Below, piece by piece: positions 24,271 through 33,077 of a stretch of 45,187 bases of DNA. Each line of letters opens with the position of its first letter. The first letter of the stretch is position 1. Made by a program: the position numbers and the translations under genes. The DNA comes from Candidatus Methylomirabilota bacterium (lineage in GTDB: Bacteria; Methylomirabilota; Methylomirabilia; Rokubacteriales; CSP1-6). The notes under the pieces were generated by a model that saw nothing but the letters and a program-made list of their open reading frames with translations, did no database searches and was not told the DNA's origin. The stretch lies in the NCBI GenBank assembly GCA_035936835.1, contig DASYVT010000174.1, positions 1-45,187 on the forward strand. The letters run 5' to 3'.

Positions 24271-25581
24271 GTGGCCGTCTCGGCTCCGGCGCTCGGGGAC
24301 GCCTTCGCCGCCATCGTCGGCGGTGAGCATCTCACCACGGCCCCGTCACAGCTCGCGGCCGCGGCGGTTGATGGCGTGACGCCGCGCTGGCTGGCTCGAC
24401 CGGGCTCGCTTGACGAGGTCAGTCGGGTGATGGCCCTGGCATCCGCTGAAGGCCTGGCTGTCGCCCCGAGGGGCGGCGGCTCGGCGCTCGACCTCGGCAC
24501 GCCGCCGCTCCGGCTGGACGCGGTTCTCGACCTCTCGCGCCTGGCGGGCATTCTCGAGTATGTCCCCGCCGATATGGTGGCGACGGTGCAGGCTGGCGTG
24601 ACGCTCGATGCGCTGGATCGCGAGCTGGGCAAGCACGGGCAGATGCTGGCGCTGGACCCCTATGGCGGCGGCTCGCGCACCGTGGGCGGCGTGCTCGCGA
24701 CGAATGCCAGCGGGCAGCGGCGCTTCCGCTACGGCACGGGACGCGATCTCCTGCTCGGAGCTCGCTTCGTTCAGGCGGACGGCACCGTGACATGGGGCGG
24801 CTCCAAGGTCGTCAAGTCGGTGACCGGCTACGACATCCCGAAGCTTTTGACCGGCTCGCTCGGGACCCTCGGCGTCATCGTCGAGGCGGCGCTCAGGCTC
24901 CATCCCGTTCAACCCGCCTCCGGATCATGGCTCTTCTCCTTCACCTCGCGCGAGGCCGCGGGCGCGCTCGTCGTCGCCGTCCTCGCGTCCAGCCTCGAGC
25001 CCGAGCGCCTGGCGTGGCTCAATGCCGCGGTGCTCGGGCTCGTCGGGAGCGAGAGAGGAGAAGCGGCGCTGGCTGTGTCGGTCGCGACGGTGGCCGAGGC
25101 GGTGACGTCTCAGGGCGCCGAGCTCGGCTCGATGGCGTCGCGACTCGGCGCACGCGTCTCGGCGCTCGACCCGGCCTTCTGGACACGGATGGGCGGCGCG
25201 CTCGCGAGCTCCACCGTGGTGAAGCTCGCGAGTGAGATCCGCCGCCTGCCGTTCTGGGCCGGTGAGGTGGAGCGAGTGATATCCCGCCACGGCCTGACGG
25301 TGTCGCTCGTGGGCGAGGCGGGCAATGGGATTCTTCGCGCCGCAGTCGAGGGGAGTGTCTCCCCGGACACGTGGGCGAGGGAGATCGTGGCGCCGCTTCG
25401 AGAGGCCCTCGCGGCCGAGGGCGGGAGTCTCGTGGTCGAGCGGGCGCCCCTGTACCTGAAATCCGCCGCCGACGTCTGGGGGCCGGTCCCAGAGACGGCG
25501 CTCGCCGTGATGAGGCGGCTCAAGGCGGAGTTCGACCCGGGCGGGGTGCTGAACCCCGGACGCTTCGTAGGCGGCCTGTGA
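24271..25581 (+). CDS. glcE: GlcE-like FAD-binding subunit of glycolate oxidase
   Basis: The 436-residue protein (start GTG 24271, two bases after the glcD stop) carries a shorter PCMH FAD domain: VAPRGGGSALDLG near residue 67, GVLATNASGQRRFRYGTGRD, and SKVVKSVTGYDIPKLLTGSLGTLGVI. It ends FDPGGVLNPGRF like its larger neighbour. In GlcDEF complexes GlcE is the second flavin subunit. Its stop overlaps the GTG of glcF. The 436-residue length is longer than the roughly 350 residues of E. coli GlcE. Confidence 0.9.
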   Translation: MAVSAPALGDAFAAIVGGEHLTTAPSQLAAAAVDGVTPRWLARPGSLDEVSRVMALASAEGLAVAPRGGGSALDLGTPPLRLDAVLDLSRLAGILEYVPADMVATVQAGVTLDALDRELGKHGQMLALDPYGGGSRTVGGVLATNASGQRRFRYGTGRDLLLGARFVQADGTVTWGGSKVVKSVTGYDIPKLLTGSLGTLGVIVEAALRLHPVQPASGSWLFSFTSREAAGALVVAVLASSLEPERLAWLNAAVLGLVGSERGEAALAVSVATVAEAVTSQGAELGSMASRLGARVSALDPAFWTRMGGALASSTVVKLASEIRRLPFWAGEVERVISRHGLTVSLVGEAGNGILRAAVEGSVSPDTWAREIVAPLREALAAEGGSLVVERAPLYLKSAADVWGPVPETALAVMRRLKAEFDPGGVLNPGRFVGGL

Positions 25582-26858
25582 GCACGGTGACGGCCGGTGC
25601 CGGCGCCGGCGCATTTGACACCACCGACGCGCCGTCCATGGAGGGGTTGAGAGCCTGCGTTCACTGCGGCATCTGCCTTCCGCAGTGCCCGACCTATCGC
25701 GTGCTCGGTCAGGAGATGGACTCCCCGCGCGGGCGCATCTACCTCATGCGCGCGGCGGCCGAAGGCCGCATCGGGCTCACGCCGGTCCTGGCGCGCCATC
25801 TCGACCTCTGCCTCGGCTGTCGAGGCTGCGAGACGGCCTGTCCCTCCGGAGTCCCCTTCGGACGGCTACTCGAGGCCACCCGTGGCCAGCTGGAGCGGCA
25901 GGGCATCCGCGCGCCCGAGAGCGACCGCGCGACCAGGCGCTGGGCGCTCGAGACCTTTCCGTACCCGGCCCGGCTGGCGCCGCTTCTCTGGGGACTCCGC
26001 TTCTACCAGGCTTCGGGGCTCCAGGCCCTCGTGCGCGGGTCGAGCGTGCTGGCGCCGTGGAAAAGGCTCAAATCCATAGAGGCGCTGCTGCCCGCGATGT
26101 CTCCGTCAGCCCCGCTGCCAGAGTACATACCGGCGCGAGGCAAGCCTCGGGGGCGCGCGGGACTTCTGACCGGCTGCGTCCAGCGCTTCTTCTATTCGGA
26201 CGTCAACGCGCGAACCGCGCGGCTGCTCGCGGCGGCAGGATGGGACGTGGTCGTGCCGCGGGCCCAGGGCTGCTGTGGGGCGCTCCACCTCCACGCGGGA
26301 AGACTCGACGAGTTCCGTGGAATGGCCTCGCGCATCATGGCCGTGTTCGGCGAGGTCGTGGACGTGGTGGTGACCAATGCGGCCGGCTGCGGCTCGGCGC
26401 TCAAGGAGTACGGTCACTGGCTTCCGGATGACGGCGGCCCGGCCTTCGCGGCGAAGATCAGGGACATCTGCGAGGTGCTGGTCGAGTCGGATCTCCCGCT
26501 GGGGAGGCTCGAGGAGATCGTCGCCTACCACGACGCCTGCCACCTGGTCCACGGCCAGAAGGTGCGCGCCCAACCGCGCGAGCTCCTGCGGCGCATCCCC
26601 GGGTTGACCGTGGTGGACATCAAGGATTCCGACCTGTGCTGCGGCAGCGCCGGGATTTACAATCTCACCGAGCCCGCCATGGCCGAGAAGCTCGGCAGAA
26701 TGAAGGTTGAGCGCATACGCGAGACCGGCGCGCGCATCGTGGCGGCGGGCAACCCGGGTTGTCTTATGCAGATCGCGAAGCACGCGAGGGACATGGGCGT
26801 GGAGCTTCAGGTCGTCCACCCGGTCGATCTCCTGGCGCGCGCGCTGAGGGATGCATGA
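25578..26858 (+). CDS. glcF: GlcF-like iron-sulfur subunit of glycolate oxidase
   Basis: The 426-residue protein has two 4Fe-4S ferredoxin-type motifs, C27-x2-C30-x2-C33-x3-C37 and C78-x2-C81-x2-C84-x3-C88. Two CCG domains follow, with GCCGALHLHAG and CCGSAGIYNL. CCG proteins pass electrons from flavin subunits to membrane quinones. The start is GTG 25578 within the glcE stop, and the end overlaps the cupin gene (ATGA). The order glcD-glcE-glcF is the canonical one. Confidence 0.94.
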   Translation: MSTVTAGAGAGAFDTTDAPSMEGLRACVHCGICLPQCPTYRVLGQEMDSPRGRIYLMRAAAEGRIGLTPVLARHLDLCLGCRGCETACPSGVPFGRLLEATRGQLERQGIRAPESDRATRRWALETFPYPARLAPLLWGLRFYQASGLQALVRGSSVLAPWKRLKSIEALLPAMSPSAPLPEYIPARGKPRGRAGLLTGCVQRFFYSDVNARTARLLAAAGWDVVVPRAQGCCGALHLHAGRLDEFRGMASRIMAVFGEVVDVVVTNAAGCGSALKEYGHWLPDDGGPAFAAKIRDICEVLVESDLPLGRLEEIVAYHDACHLVHGQKVRAQPRELLRRIPGLTVVDIKDSDLCCGSAGIYNLTEPAMAEKLGRMKVERIRETGARIVAAGNPGCLMQIAKHARDMGVELQVVHPVDLLARALRDA

Positions 26859-27208
26859 AGATCAGGATCGAAGACCACGTCAAATTCGAAGGCGCCAAGA
26901 TGGCCAAGATCGCGCTGGCGACGACGGACCGTGCCCAGCTTGACCTCTACTGCGTGGCGCCCGGCCAGTACCAGAAGCCCCACACCCACGGCGACCAGGA
27001 CAAGATCTACTATGTGCTCGAAGGAGCCGGCCGGTTCTCGCTCGGAGACAAGGAGGAGCGCGTGGCGGCCGGCGAGGCGCTCGTCGCGGCCGCCGGAGTC
27101 GAGCACGGCCTCGTCAATGACGGCGCCGAACCGCTGCTGATCCTTGTGGTCGTGACGCCGCCGCCTCCCCACGGGACCTCGTCTCATGAATCGGGAGCCA
27201 GGTCGTGA
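26855..27208 (+). CDS. Cupin-domain protein
   Basis: The 117-residue protein is one cupin barrel. Motif 1 is PGQYQKPHTHGDQDKIYYVLEG, with two histidines and a glutamate as likely metal ligands, and motif 2 is AAGVEHGLVNDG. The C-terminus is proline- and serine-rich. It sits between glcF and lutA with 4-nt overlaps on both sides, so it belongs to the same transcript and may modify or sense an organic acid. Its function is not known. Confidence 0.85.
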   Translation: MKIRIEDHVKFEGAKMAKIALATTDRAQLDLYCVAPGQYQKPHTHGDQDKIYYVLEGAGRFSLGDKEERVAAGEALVAAAGVEHGLVNDGAEPLLILVVVTPPPPHGTSSHESGARS

Positions 27209-27933
27209 GGGCCTCGATCATGATCACCTGTCTCGGTGACATGTTCTTCCCCGAAGTGGGTGTGGCCATGGTCACGCTCCTGCGGCGCCTGGGCGTGACC
27301 GTGGAGTTCCCCCAGGGACAGACCTGCTGCGGGATGCCGCTCTTCAACTCGGGCTATCACCACGACGCGGCGGTCGTCGCGGCGCGCACCGTCGAGCTCT
27401 TCGCCGGCGCGGAGCACGTCGTCGTGCCCTCCGGCTCCTGCGCCTGGATGGTCAAGACCGAGTACCCGGGACTTCTCAAGCACGATCCGGCGCTCAAGGC
27501 GGCAGCCGAGGCCCTGGCGAACAAGACCTACGAGCTGTCGCAGTTCCTGGTGGACGTCCTCGGCGTGACCGACGTCGAGTCCTCGTTCAGGGGCAAGGTC
27601 ACCTACCACGACTCCTGCCATCTGCTCCGCGGCCTGGGCGAGTCGCGCGCGCCGCGGACCCTGCTCAAGGGCGTCAAGGGCTGCGAGCTGGTCGAGCTGC
27701 CGGGCTCGGACGAGTGCTGCGGATTCGGCGGCTCCTTCTCGGTCAGGTTGCCCGAAGTGTCCACCGCGGTCCTCGACAAGAAGCTCGCCAACGCGGAGGG
27801 CACGGGCGTCGACTGTCTCGTCGCCTGCGACGCCGGCTGTCTCATGCAGATGGGCGGCGGGCTCACGCGACGGGGATCGCGCGTGCGTGCGGTGCATCTC
27901 GCGCAGGTCCTGGCGCCGGCGGCGGGCGCGTGA
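27205..27933 (+). CDS. lutA: LutA/YkgE-type CCG-domain iron-sulfur protein
   Basis: The 242-residue protein has two CCG repeats: the N-terminal half with CLGDMFFPEVG and TCCGMPLFNSG, and the C-terminal half with HDSCHLLRGLG and ECCGFGGSFSV. In Bacillus, LutA, LutB and LutC together oxidise L-lactate to pyruvate. LutB- and LutC-like genes follow with 4-nt overlaps, so the set is complete. The start is GTG 27205, overlapping the cupin stop. Confidence 0.92.
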   Translation: MRASIMITCLGDMFFPEVGVAMVTLLRRLGVTVEFPQGQTCCGMPLFNSGYHHDAAVVAARTVELFAGAEHVVVPSGSCAWMVKTEYPGLLKHDPALKAAAEALANKTYELSQFLVDVLGVTDVESSFRGKVTYHDSCHLLRGLGESRAPRTLLKGVKGCELVELPGSDECCGFGGSFSVRLPEVSTAVLDKKLANAEGTGVDCLVACDAGCLMQMGGGLTRRGSRVRAVHLAQVLAPAAGA

Positions 27934-29360
27934 GCGACGCGAGCCTCCGGACTCCGTTCCCGGCGCGGGCGCATGCCGCGCTCGAGGACGCGCACCTGCA
28001 GGAGGCGCTCGGCATCGCGACGACCAAGTTCATCGGCCTCCGGAAGGAGGCCTTCGCGGGCTTCCCGGAGGGCGAGGCGCTCCGTGACAGGGCGCGCGCC
28101 ATCAAGGAGGGGACGCTCCAGCAGCTGGACCGCCACCTCGAGCGCCTGGCCGACAACATCGAGCGGCTGGGCGGCCACGTCCACTGGGCGGCGACGGGGG
28201 ACGAAGCGCGCGATATCGTCTTGCGCCTCTGCCGCGAGAATGGCGTCCGCATGGCCGTGAAGAGCAAGTCGATGGCGACGGAGGAGATCGAGCTCAACGA
28301 CGCCCTCGAGGCAGCCGGCGTCAAGCCCGTCGAGACCGACCTTGGGGAATACATCATCCAGCTCGCCCACGAGAAGCCCTCGCACATCATCGCGCCCGCG
28401 ATCCACAAGACCAAGAGGCAGGTCGCCGATCTCTTCTCGAAGGAGCTGGGCGGCAGCTTCGAGGCCGACCCGGAGGTGCTGACCGCCGTCGCGCGGAAGG
28501 AGCTCAGGCAGAAATTCCTCGACGCCGACATGGGCATCACCGGCGCGAACTTCGCCGTGGCGGAGACCGGGACCATCGTGCTCGTAACCAACGAGGGCAA
28601 CGGGCGCATGGTCACCTCGCTGCCGAGGATCCACGTGGCCGTCATGGGGATGGAGAAGGTCATCCCGACCATGACGGATTTGATGGTCTTTCTCGCCATC
28701 CTGGCGAGGAGCGCGACGGGGCAGAAGCTCTCCTCGTACACGACGCTGGTACGCGGGCCGCGCCAGCCCGGCGAGAGCGAGGGGCCGGAAGAGCTCCACC
28801 TGATCCTGATGGACAACGGCCGCACCCGCCAGATCGCGGGGACGCTGCGCGAGGCGCTGTACTGCCTGCGCTGCGGCGCGTGTCTCAACGTCTGCCCCGT
28901 CTACCGCCAGATCGGCGGTCACGCGTACGGCTACACGTACCCAGGCCCCATCGGCATCCTGCTGACCGCTATGCTCAAGGGCGCGGCCTCGGTCAAGGAC
29001 CTCGCTCACGCCTCGTCCCTCTGCGGCGCTTGCAAGGACGTCTGCCCGGTGCGCATCGACATCCCGCGGATGCTGGTGGATCTCCGCGAGCAGCTCGACA
29101 GGGAGAAGATCGCGTCGTGGCCAGAACGGATGGTCTTCCGGGCGGCCCGGCGGATCATGACGTCGCCCGGGCTCTTCCGCCTCGGCGCCGTGCTGGGTAG
29201 GGTCGCGCAGAGGCCCTTTGTCAGGAACGGCAGGCTCAGGGGGCTTCCGCTCTTCTTCGGAAAGTGGACGCGCACCCGCGACCTGCCGCCTGTCGCGTCC
29301 CGCACCTTCAGCGAGCGCTGGCCAGAGCTCGAGCAGAGAAAGGACCTCGAGCGGCCATGA
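27930..29360 (+). CDS. lutB: LutB-type iron-sulfur protein
   Basis: The 476-residue protein begins at GTG 27930. The N-terminal 290 residues form a LUD domain (VKSKSMATEEIELN; GANFAVAETGTIVLVTNEGNGRM). Two 4Fe-4S motifs follow, the first at C312-x2-C315-x2-C318-x3-C322 and the second near residue 365 (CGACKDVCP). The tail is a LutB-specific C-terminal segment ending in arginine- and glutamate-rich residues. It is the electron-transferring component of the LutABC lactate oxidation system and overlaps both neighbours by 4 nt. Confidence 0.94.
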   Translation: MSDASLRTPFPARAHAALEDAHLQEALGIATTKFIGLRKEAFAGFPEGEALRDRARAIKEGTLQQLDRHLERLADNIERLGGHVHWAATGDEARDIVLRLCRENGVRMAVKSKSMATEEIELNDALEAAGVKPVETDLGEYIIQLAHEKPSHIIAPAIHKTKRQVADLFSKELGGSFEADPEVLTAVARKELRQKFLDADMGITGANFAVAETGTIVLVTNEGNGRMVTSLPRIHVAVMGMEKVIPTMTDLMVFLAILARSATGQKLSSYTTLVRGPRQPGESEGPEELHLILMDNGRTRQIAGTLREALYCLRCGACLNVCPVYRQIGGHAYGYTYPGPIGILLTAMLKGAASVKDLAHASSLCGACKDVCPVRIDIPRMLVDLREQLDREKIASWPERMVFRAARRIMTSPGLFRLGAVLGRVAQRPFVRNGRLRGLPLFFGKWTRTRDLPPVASRTFSERWPELEQRKDLERP

Positions 29361-30106
29361 CGACCCGCGCCGAGTTTCTCGGGAGCATTCGTCAGGAGAT
29401 GGCCAAGACCCGCGGCCTGTTCGAAGCGCGGCCCGTGCCGCGCCCCGCCGACGCCCGCCAGGCCGCCGAGGTCGTCAGGCGCCAGATGCTCGAGCGCTGG
29501 CCCCAGGCCCTAGCACGCTTTCGCGAAGAGTTCGAGCGCGTCTCCGGGGTCTTCCACCGGGTTTCGAAGATGGACGAGGTCCCGGGGGTGATCCGCCGCA
29601 TCGCCCAGGAGCGCCAGGCGACGAGTGTCCTGTCATGGCATCCGGGGGCGCTCGGGCTCGACTTGCGCGGGAGCCTGGGCGCGGAGGGGTTCTCGGTGAC
29701 CGTGGCTCCGAACGGCGACCCAGACGCGGCGGCTCGCGCGGTCCACCGGGACGCTGCGGCCCGCGCCGAGATCGGCGTGACCGGCGTCGACTGGGCCCTG
29801 GCGGAGACCGGCACGCTCGTTCTCGTGTCGGGCAGGGGACGGCCGCGCTCGACCTCGCTCCTGCCGGCGACGCATGTGGCCGTCTTCGGGCGCGACAGAC
29901 TGGTCGAGTCACTGGAGCAGGTGGGAGTCATGCTGGAGGCGCTCCACGTCAACCCAGCGCTCAGCATGTCGGGCGCCGTCATCAACTTCATCACCGGCCC
30001 CTCGCGCTCCGCCGACATCGAGCTGACCCTCACGCGCGGCGTCCACGGGCCGAAGGAAGTCCACGCCATTTTCGTGGAGAGGCCCAACCTCGTGGAGGCC
30101 AAATGA
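29357..30106 (+). CDS. lutC: LutC-type LUD-domain protein
   Basis: The 249-residue protein is a stand-alone LUD domain, with GVTGVDWALAETGTLVLVSGRGRPRSTSLLPATHVAV and the terminal GPSRSADIELTLTRGVHGP motif typical of LutC. It has no cysteine clusters. Starting at ATG 29357 within the lutB stop, it completes lutABC. Its own stop overlaps the next gene (ATGA). Confidence 0.93.
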   Translation: MTTRAEFLGSIRQEMAKTRGLFEARPVPRPADARQAAEVVRRQMLERWPQALARFREEFERVSGVFHRVSKMDEVPGVIRRIAQERQATSVLSWHPGALGLDLRGSLGAEGFSVTVAPNGDPDAAARAVHRDAAARAEIGVTGVDWALAETGTLVLVSGRGRPRSTSLLPATHVAVFGRDRLVESLEQVGVMLEALHVNPALSMSGAVINFITGPSRSADIELTLTRGVHGPKEVHAIFVERPNLVEAK

Positions 30107-30519
30107 CCCCGCGCCTTTTCACGGCGGCCGAGATCAACGCGATGATCCCGCGGCTCACCGATCTCATGGACGAGGCGATGGAGCTCCACCGGAGAGCAAG
30201 CGCGCTCCAGGAGGCGCTCGGCGAGGAGCGCGAGCGGATCAGGGTCTCGGGCGGCGCCATGGTGGACCAGCGCGACTGGAAGGCGCGGGCCGAGAGGCTC
30301 GACGGCTACGCGATCGAGGTCAAGCAGGTGCTCCAGCAGGTCCTCGACCTGGGCGGCGTGACCAAGGACCTCGAGACGGGGCTCGTGGACTTTCCAGGCT
30401 TGGTGCCACAGGTGGCGGGGTCCCAGCCGGTCAATCTCTGCTGGAAGCACGGGGAGGACGCGGTCCGCTTCTGGCACGGCTTCGACGAGGGGTATGGGAA
30501 GAGGAAGCCGCTGCCGTGA
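30103..30519 (+). CDS. DUF2203-family protein
   Basis: The 138-residue protein begins LFTAAEINAMIPRLTDLM, has a long helical charged middle (residues 20-80), and ends with GLVDFPGL and VNLCWKHGEDAVRFWHGFDEGYGKRKPL, which I recognise as the DUF2203 pattern. No enzymatic role is known to me. It is embedded in the lut run by 4-nt overlaps at both ends, but family members occur in many contexts, so the link to lactate metabolism may be incidental. Confidence 0.85.
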   Translation: MTPRLFTAAEINAMIPRLTDLMDEAMELHRRASALQEALGEERERIRVSGGAMVDQRDWKARAERLDGYAIEVKQVLQQVLDLGGVTKDLETGLVDFPGLVPQVAGSQPVNLCWKHGEDAVRFWHGFDEGYGKRKPLP

Positions 30520-31262
30520 CGCCGTCGGCCGTCCTCTTCGACCTGTTCGACACGCTCGTCCTGCTGGACCGCTCGAGGCTGCCGGAGGTGCACGTCAACG
30601 GCAAGACCCGGCGCACGACAGCGGGCCATCTCCACCGTGCCTTCCAGCCGTTCGCTCCCGGCCTCTCTTTGGAGGACTTCGTCGACGCGCTCTTCTGGAG
30701 CTGGGAGGAGGCGGAGCGCCTTCGCGGCGAGAGCCACCGGGAGGTGACGGCGCCCGAGCGCTTCGGCATGATGTTCGGGCGGCTGGGCCTCGGCCAGGGA
30801 ATGGTGCCCCCGGAGGCGCTCCAGATGCTGCTGGCGACCCACATGAAAGAGCTCTCGAAGGCTGTGGTCTTCCCCGAGCACCACGGTGAGCTGCTGCGCA
30901 GTCTCAAGAAGCGTCATAGGCTGGCGGTGGTCTCCAACTTCGACTACACGCCGATGGCGTGGCACATTCTTGAGCGAGAAGCGGTGGCTGATCTCTTCGA
31001 GACCGTGGTCGTCTCCGACGAGGTCGGCTGGCGCAAGCCCAAGCCCGTCATCTTCGAGCTGGCGCTCCAGCGCATGGGCACGGCTCCCGGTGACGCGCTG
31101 TTTGTCGGCGACCGCGCGGACATCGACGTCGCGGGCGCCCAGAGCGTCGGCATGGCCGCGGCCTGGATCAACCGCGACGGGAGCCCCTTGCCAGAGGGCG
31201 TGCAGGCTCCCGAGTTCGAGATACGGGACCTGGCCGAGCTCGAGCGCATCCTGGGTGTGTAG
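30516..31262 (+). CDS. HAD-superfamily hydrolase
   Basis: The 248-residue protein has HAD motif I FDLFDTL (nucleophile D9 and acid D12), motif II VVSNFD, the motif III lysine in GWRKPKPVIF, and motif IV VGDRADIDVAGA. A helical cap lies between motifs I and II (about 20-120). It is likely a phosphatase or dehalogenase-like enzyme of subfamily IA; the substrate is unknown. The start is GTG 30516 overlapping the DUF2203 stop. Its 3' end lies in a 17-bp imperfect repeat. Confidence 0.88.
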   Translation: MTPSAVLFDLFDTLVLLDRSRLPEVHVNGKTRRTTAGHLHRAFQPFAPGLSLEDFVDALFWSWEEAERLRGESHREVTAPERFGMMFGRLGLGQGMVPPEALQMLLATHMKELSKAVVFPEHHGELLRSLKKRHRLAVVSNFDYTPMAWHILEREAVADLFETVVVSDEVGWRKPKPVIFELALQRMGTAPGDALFVGDRADIDVAGAQSVGMAAAWINRDGSPLPEGVQAPEFEIRDLAELERILGV

Positions 31263-31292
31263 CAGGGTGTCTAACATCTGGGGCGTGTAGCA
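31248..31292 (+). repeat. Imperfect 17-bp repeat across the HAD stop codon
   Basis: ATCCTGGGTGTGTAGCA (31248-31264) and ATCTGGGGCGTGTAGCA (31276-31292) match at 14 of 17 bases. The first copy contains the stop codon of the HAD gene. Confidence 0.65.
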
Positions 31293-31359
31293 CTGGGGCA
31301 TCCAGGGCCCGATTCGGCGCATCCAAAGGGCGAGACCAACAGGAAGGCAAGGAGAGGAC

Positions 31360-32301
31360 ATGGCACCGACACGGAAAGTGGTCATCATCGGCTCAGGCCC
31401 CGCGGGCTACACCGCCGCCGTCTACGCGGCGCGGGCCAATCTGGCCCCCGTGATGTTCATCGGCATCCAGCCGGGCGGCCAGCTCATGCTGACGACGCTG
31501 GTCGAGAACTACCCCGGCTTCGTGGACGGCATCGACGGCCCGCCCCTCATGGAGACCTTCAAGGCCCAGGCGGCGCGCTTCGGCACCGAGATGATCGCGG
31601 AGGACGTGACGGAGGTGGACTTCAGCAGCCGGCCGTTCCGGGTGAAAGCCGACGACGCAGCTGTCGAGGCCGACACGGTCATCATCGCCACGGGCGCGTC
31701 ATCGAAGCTCATCGGCCTGCCCAACGAGTCCAAGCTGATGGGGCGCGGCGTCAGCACCTGCGCCACCTGCGACGGCTTCTTCTTCAAGGACCAGAACATC
31801 ATGGTTGTGGGCGGTGGCGATTCGGCCATGGAAGAGGCGCTCTACCTCTCGCGCCTCGGCCGCCAGGTGCAGGTGGTCCACCGCCGCGACGCGCTCCGCG
31901 CCTCCAAGATCATGCAGGAGCGCGCGCTCAAAAACCCGAAGATCGAGTTCATCTGGGACACGGGGGTCGAGGATGTCCTCGACCCGGCCAAGGGCAAGGT
32001 GACGGCGGTGCGGCTCAAGAACCTCAAGACGGGCGCCCAGTGGGAGACCCCGGTGGACGGCCTCTTCGTCGCCATCGGGCATCTGCCCAATACGGCCATC
32101 TTCAAGGGGAAGATCGACCTGCACCCCAACGAATACGTCAAGGTCGCGCCGGGGACCACGCAGACCTCCGTGCCCGGCGTCTTCGCGGCGGGCGACGTCG
32201 CCGACTTCACCTACCGCCAGGCCGTGACCGCCGCCGGCACCGGCTGCATGGCCGCGCTCGAAGCCGAGCGCTACCTCGAGGCCCACCACTCCGGCCACTG
32301 A
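31360..32301 (+). CDS. trxB: Thioredoxin reductase
   Basis: The 313-residue flavoprotein has the N-terminal FAD loop VIIGSGPAGYTAAVYAAR, the redox-active C134-A-T-C137 followed by DG, the NADPH loop VVGGGDSAMEEALYLSR, and VPGVFAAGDV near the C-terminus. These are all diagnostic. It reduces thioredoxin with NADPH in the cytoplasm. It is 97 nt downstream of the HAD gene and has its own ribosome-binding site (AAGGAGAGG before ATG 31360), so it may have a separate promoter. Confidence 0.97.
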   Translation: MAPTRKVVIIGSGPAGYTAAVYAARANLAPVMFIGIQPGGQLMLTTLVENYPGFVDGIDGPPLMETFKAQAARFGTEMIAEDVTEVDFSSRPFRVKADDAAVEADTVIIATGASSKLIGLPNESKLMGRGVSTCATCDGFFFKDQNIMVVGGGDSAMEEALYLSRLGRQVQVVHRRDALRASKIMQERALKNPKIEFIWDTGVEDVLDPAKGKVTAVRLKNLKTGAQWETPVDGLFVAIGHLPNTAIFKGKIDLHPNEYVKVAPGTTQTSVPGVFAAGDVADFTYRQAVTAAGTGCMAALEAERYLEAHHSGH

Positions 32302-32561
32302 GGCGGCCTCGGCCGACAGCGTAGAGCGGAGCGTAGATGACATAACACCCGTTCTCAGTTTGCCCCGCGCGGTGACCGCGATGCCAGCTGCGTCGATACG
32401 GTCCGCGACCACGGCTAAACGTGGAGCGCGGTCGCGCAGTTTCTCAGCGTAACTCAATGACCGTCAGCCGCGCCCCTCTCACGTAGCGAGGTCAAGCGGC
32501 CCGATTCGGGCGTGGCGGATTGCAAGACTCGACCCTGCTTCGCGTCGGTGCGCTGCGATCG
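32302..32561. other. Convergent intergenic region with repeat R1 and a gene remnant
   Basis: This 260-nt gap lies between trxB and the minus-strand secreted-protein operon. It holds repeat R1 (32326-32359). A hairpin with outer arms CGCGACC/GGTCGCG and inner CCACG/CGTGG lies near 32401-32437. On the minus strand, an open stretch (about 32300-32457) reads SYAEKLRDRAPRLAVVADRI, which looks like a gene fragment, but I do not recognise the parent. No complete gene is seen. Confidence 0.4.
32326..32359 (+). repeat. Direct repeat R1 (operon-flanking)
   Basis: This 34-bp stretch (GCGGAGCGTAGATGACATAA, then CACCCGTTCTCAGT) matches R2 at 39570-39603 at 31 of 34 positions, in the same orientation. It lies just downstream of the four-gene exported-protein operon. 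Confidence 0.85.
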
Positions 32562-33077
32562 CTAGGGCGCCAGTCGGCCTCGGCGGAAGATGAGGATGGA
32601 CTCGACGCGCTCCGAAGGCCGACCCGCGTTGAACGCGATGCCTTGGGCTGCATACCAGAGCGACGCACTTTCCGACGGCCCGTACCGCGCCTCCACCTCG
32701 GTGACGGGATCACCGACGCGCACCCCGCGCCACGTGACGGGGCCCAGGGGCGGATCCTCCCCCTGCCAGCTCAGCTCCACCGCCTCGACCCCCGTCGCTC
32801 CCAGATGGACGCCGAGCGTCAGATCCGGATGCGGTGTATATCGCAGCAGGCGCTGCGCCAGCGTGGAGCCCCCGTCGCTGCCCGGCACTCCGTGGACGGC
32901 TCGCACCTCTTCCTCTCGCATCCCCAGCCGGACGCCGCCGAGGCTCGCCCCGTCCTGTACGGGCTGTCGCTGCATCTCGGCCCGGCGGATGGCCGGCAGT
33001 CCCTGCGCTTCGCCCCCGCTCGGGGCTGTGGTCAGTGCGAGCAGGAGGACGAAGAGTCCTCGCGCCGCCGCCCTCAT
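32562..33077 (-). CDS. Exported protein with two BamE-like repeats
   Basis: The 171-residue protein starts with a clear signal peptide (MRAAARGLFVLLLALTTAPS, likely cut near residue 25). The mature part has two related segments, LGGVRLGMREEEVRAVHGVP (about 46-65) and WRGVRVGDPVTEVEARYGPS (about 115-134). Both follow the G-x-x-x-G-M/D-x3-EV-x4-G-P pattern of BamE/SmpA-like small outer-membrane-associated domains. No lipobox cysteine is visible, so it is probably periplasmic or secreted. It is the last gene of the four-gene minus-strand operon, overlapping its predecessor by 4 nt. Function unknown. Confidence 0.75.
   Translation of the reverse strand: MRAAARGLFVLLLALTTAPSGGEAQGLPAIRRAEMQRQPVQDGASLGGVRLGMREEEVRAVHGVPGSDGGSTLAQRLLRYTPHPDLTLGVHLGATGVEAVELSWQGEDPPLGPVTWRGVRVGDPVTEVEARYGPSESASLWYAAQGIAFNAGRPSERVESILIFRRGRLAP

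Noticed and set aside
31699-32457. A 252-codon minus-strand frame overlapping trxB
   Set aside because: Most of it is antisense to trxB. Only its first 50 codons, outside trxB, look protein-like, and those are described as a remnant in the intergenic entry.
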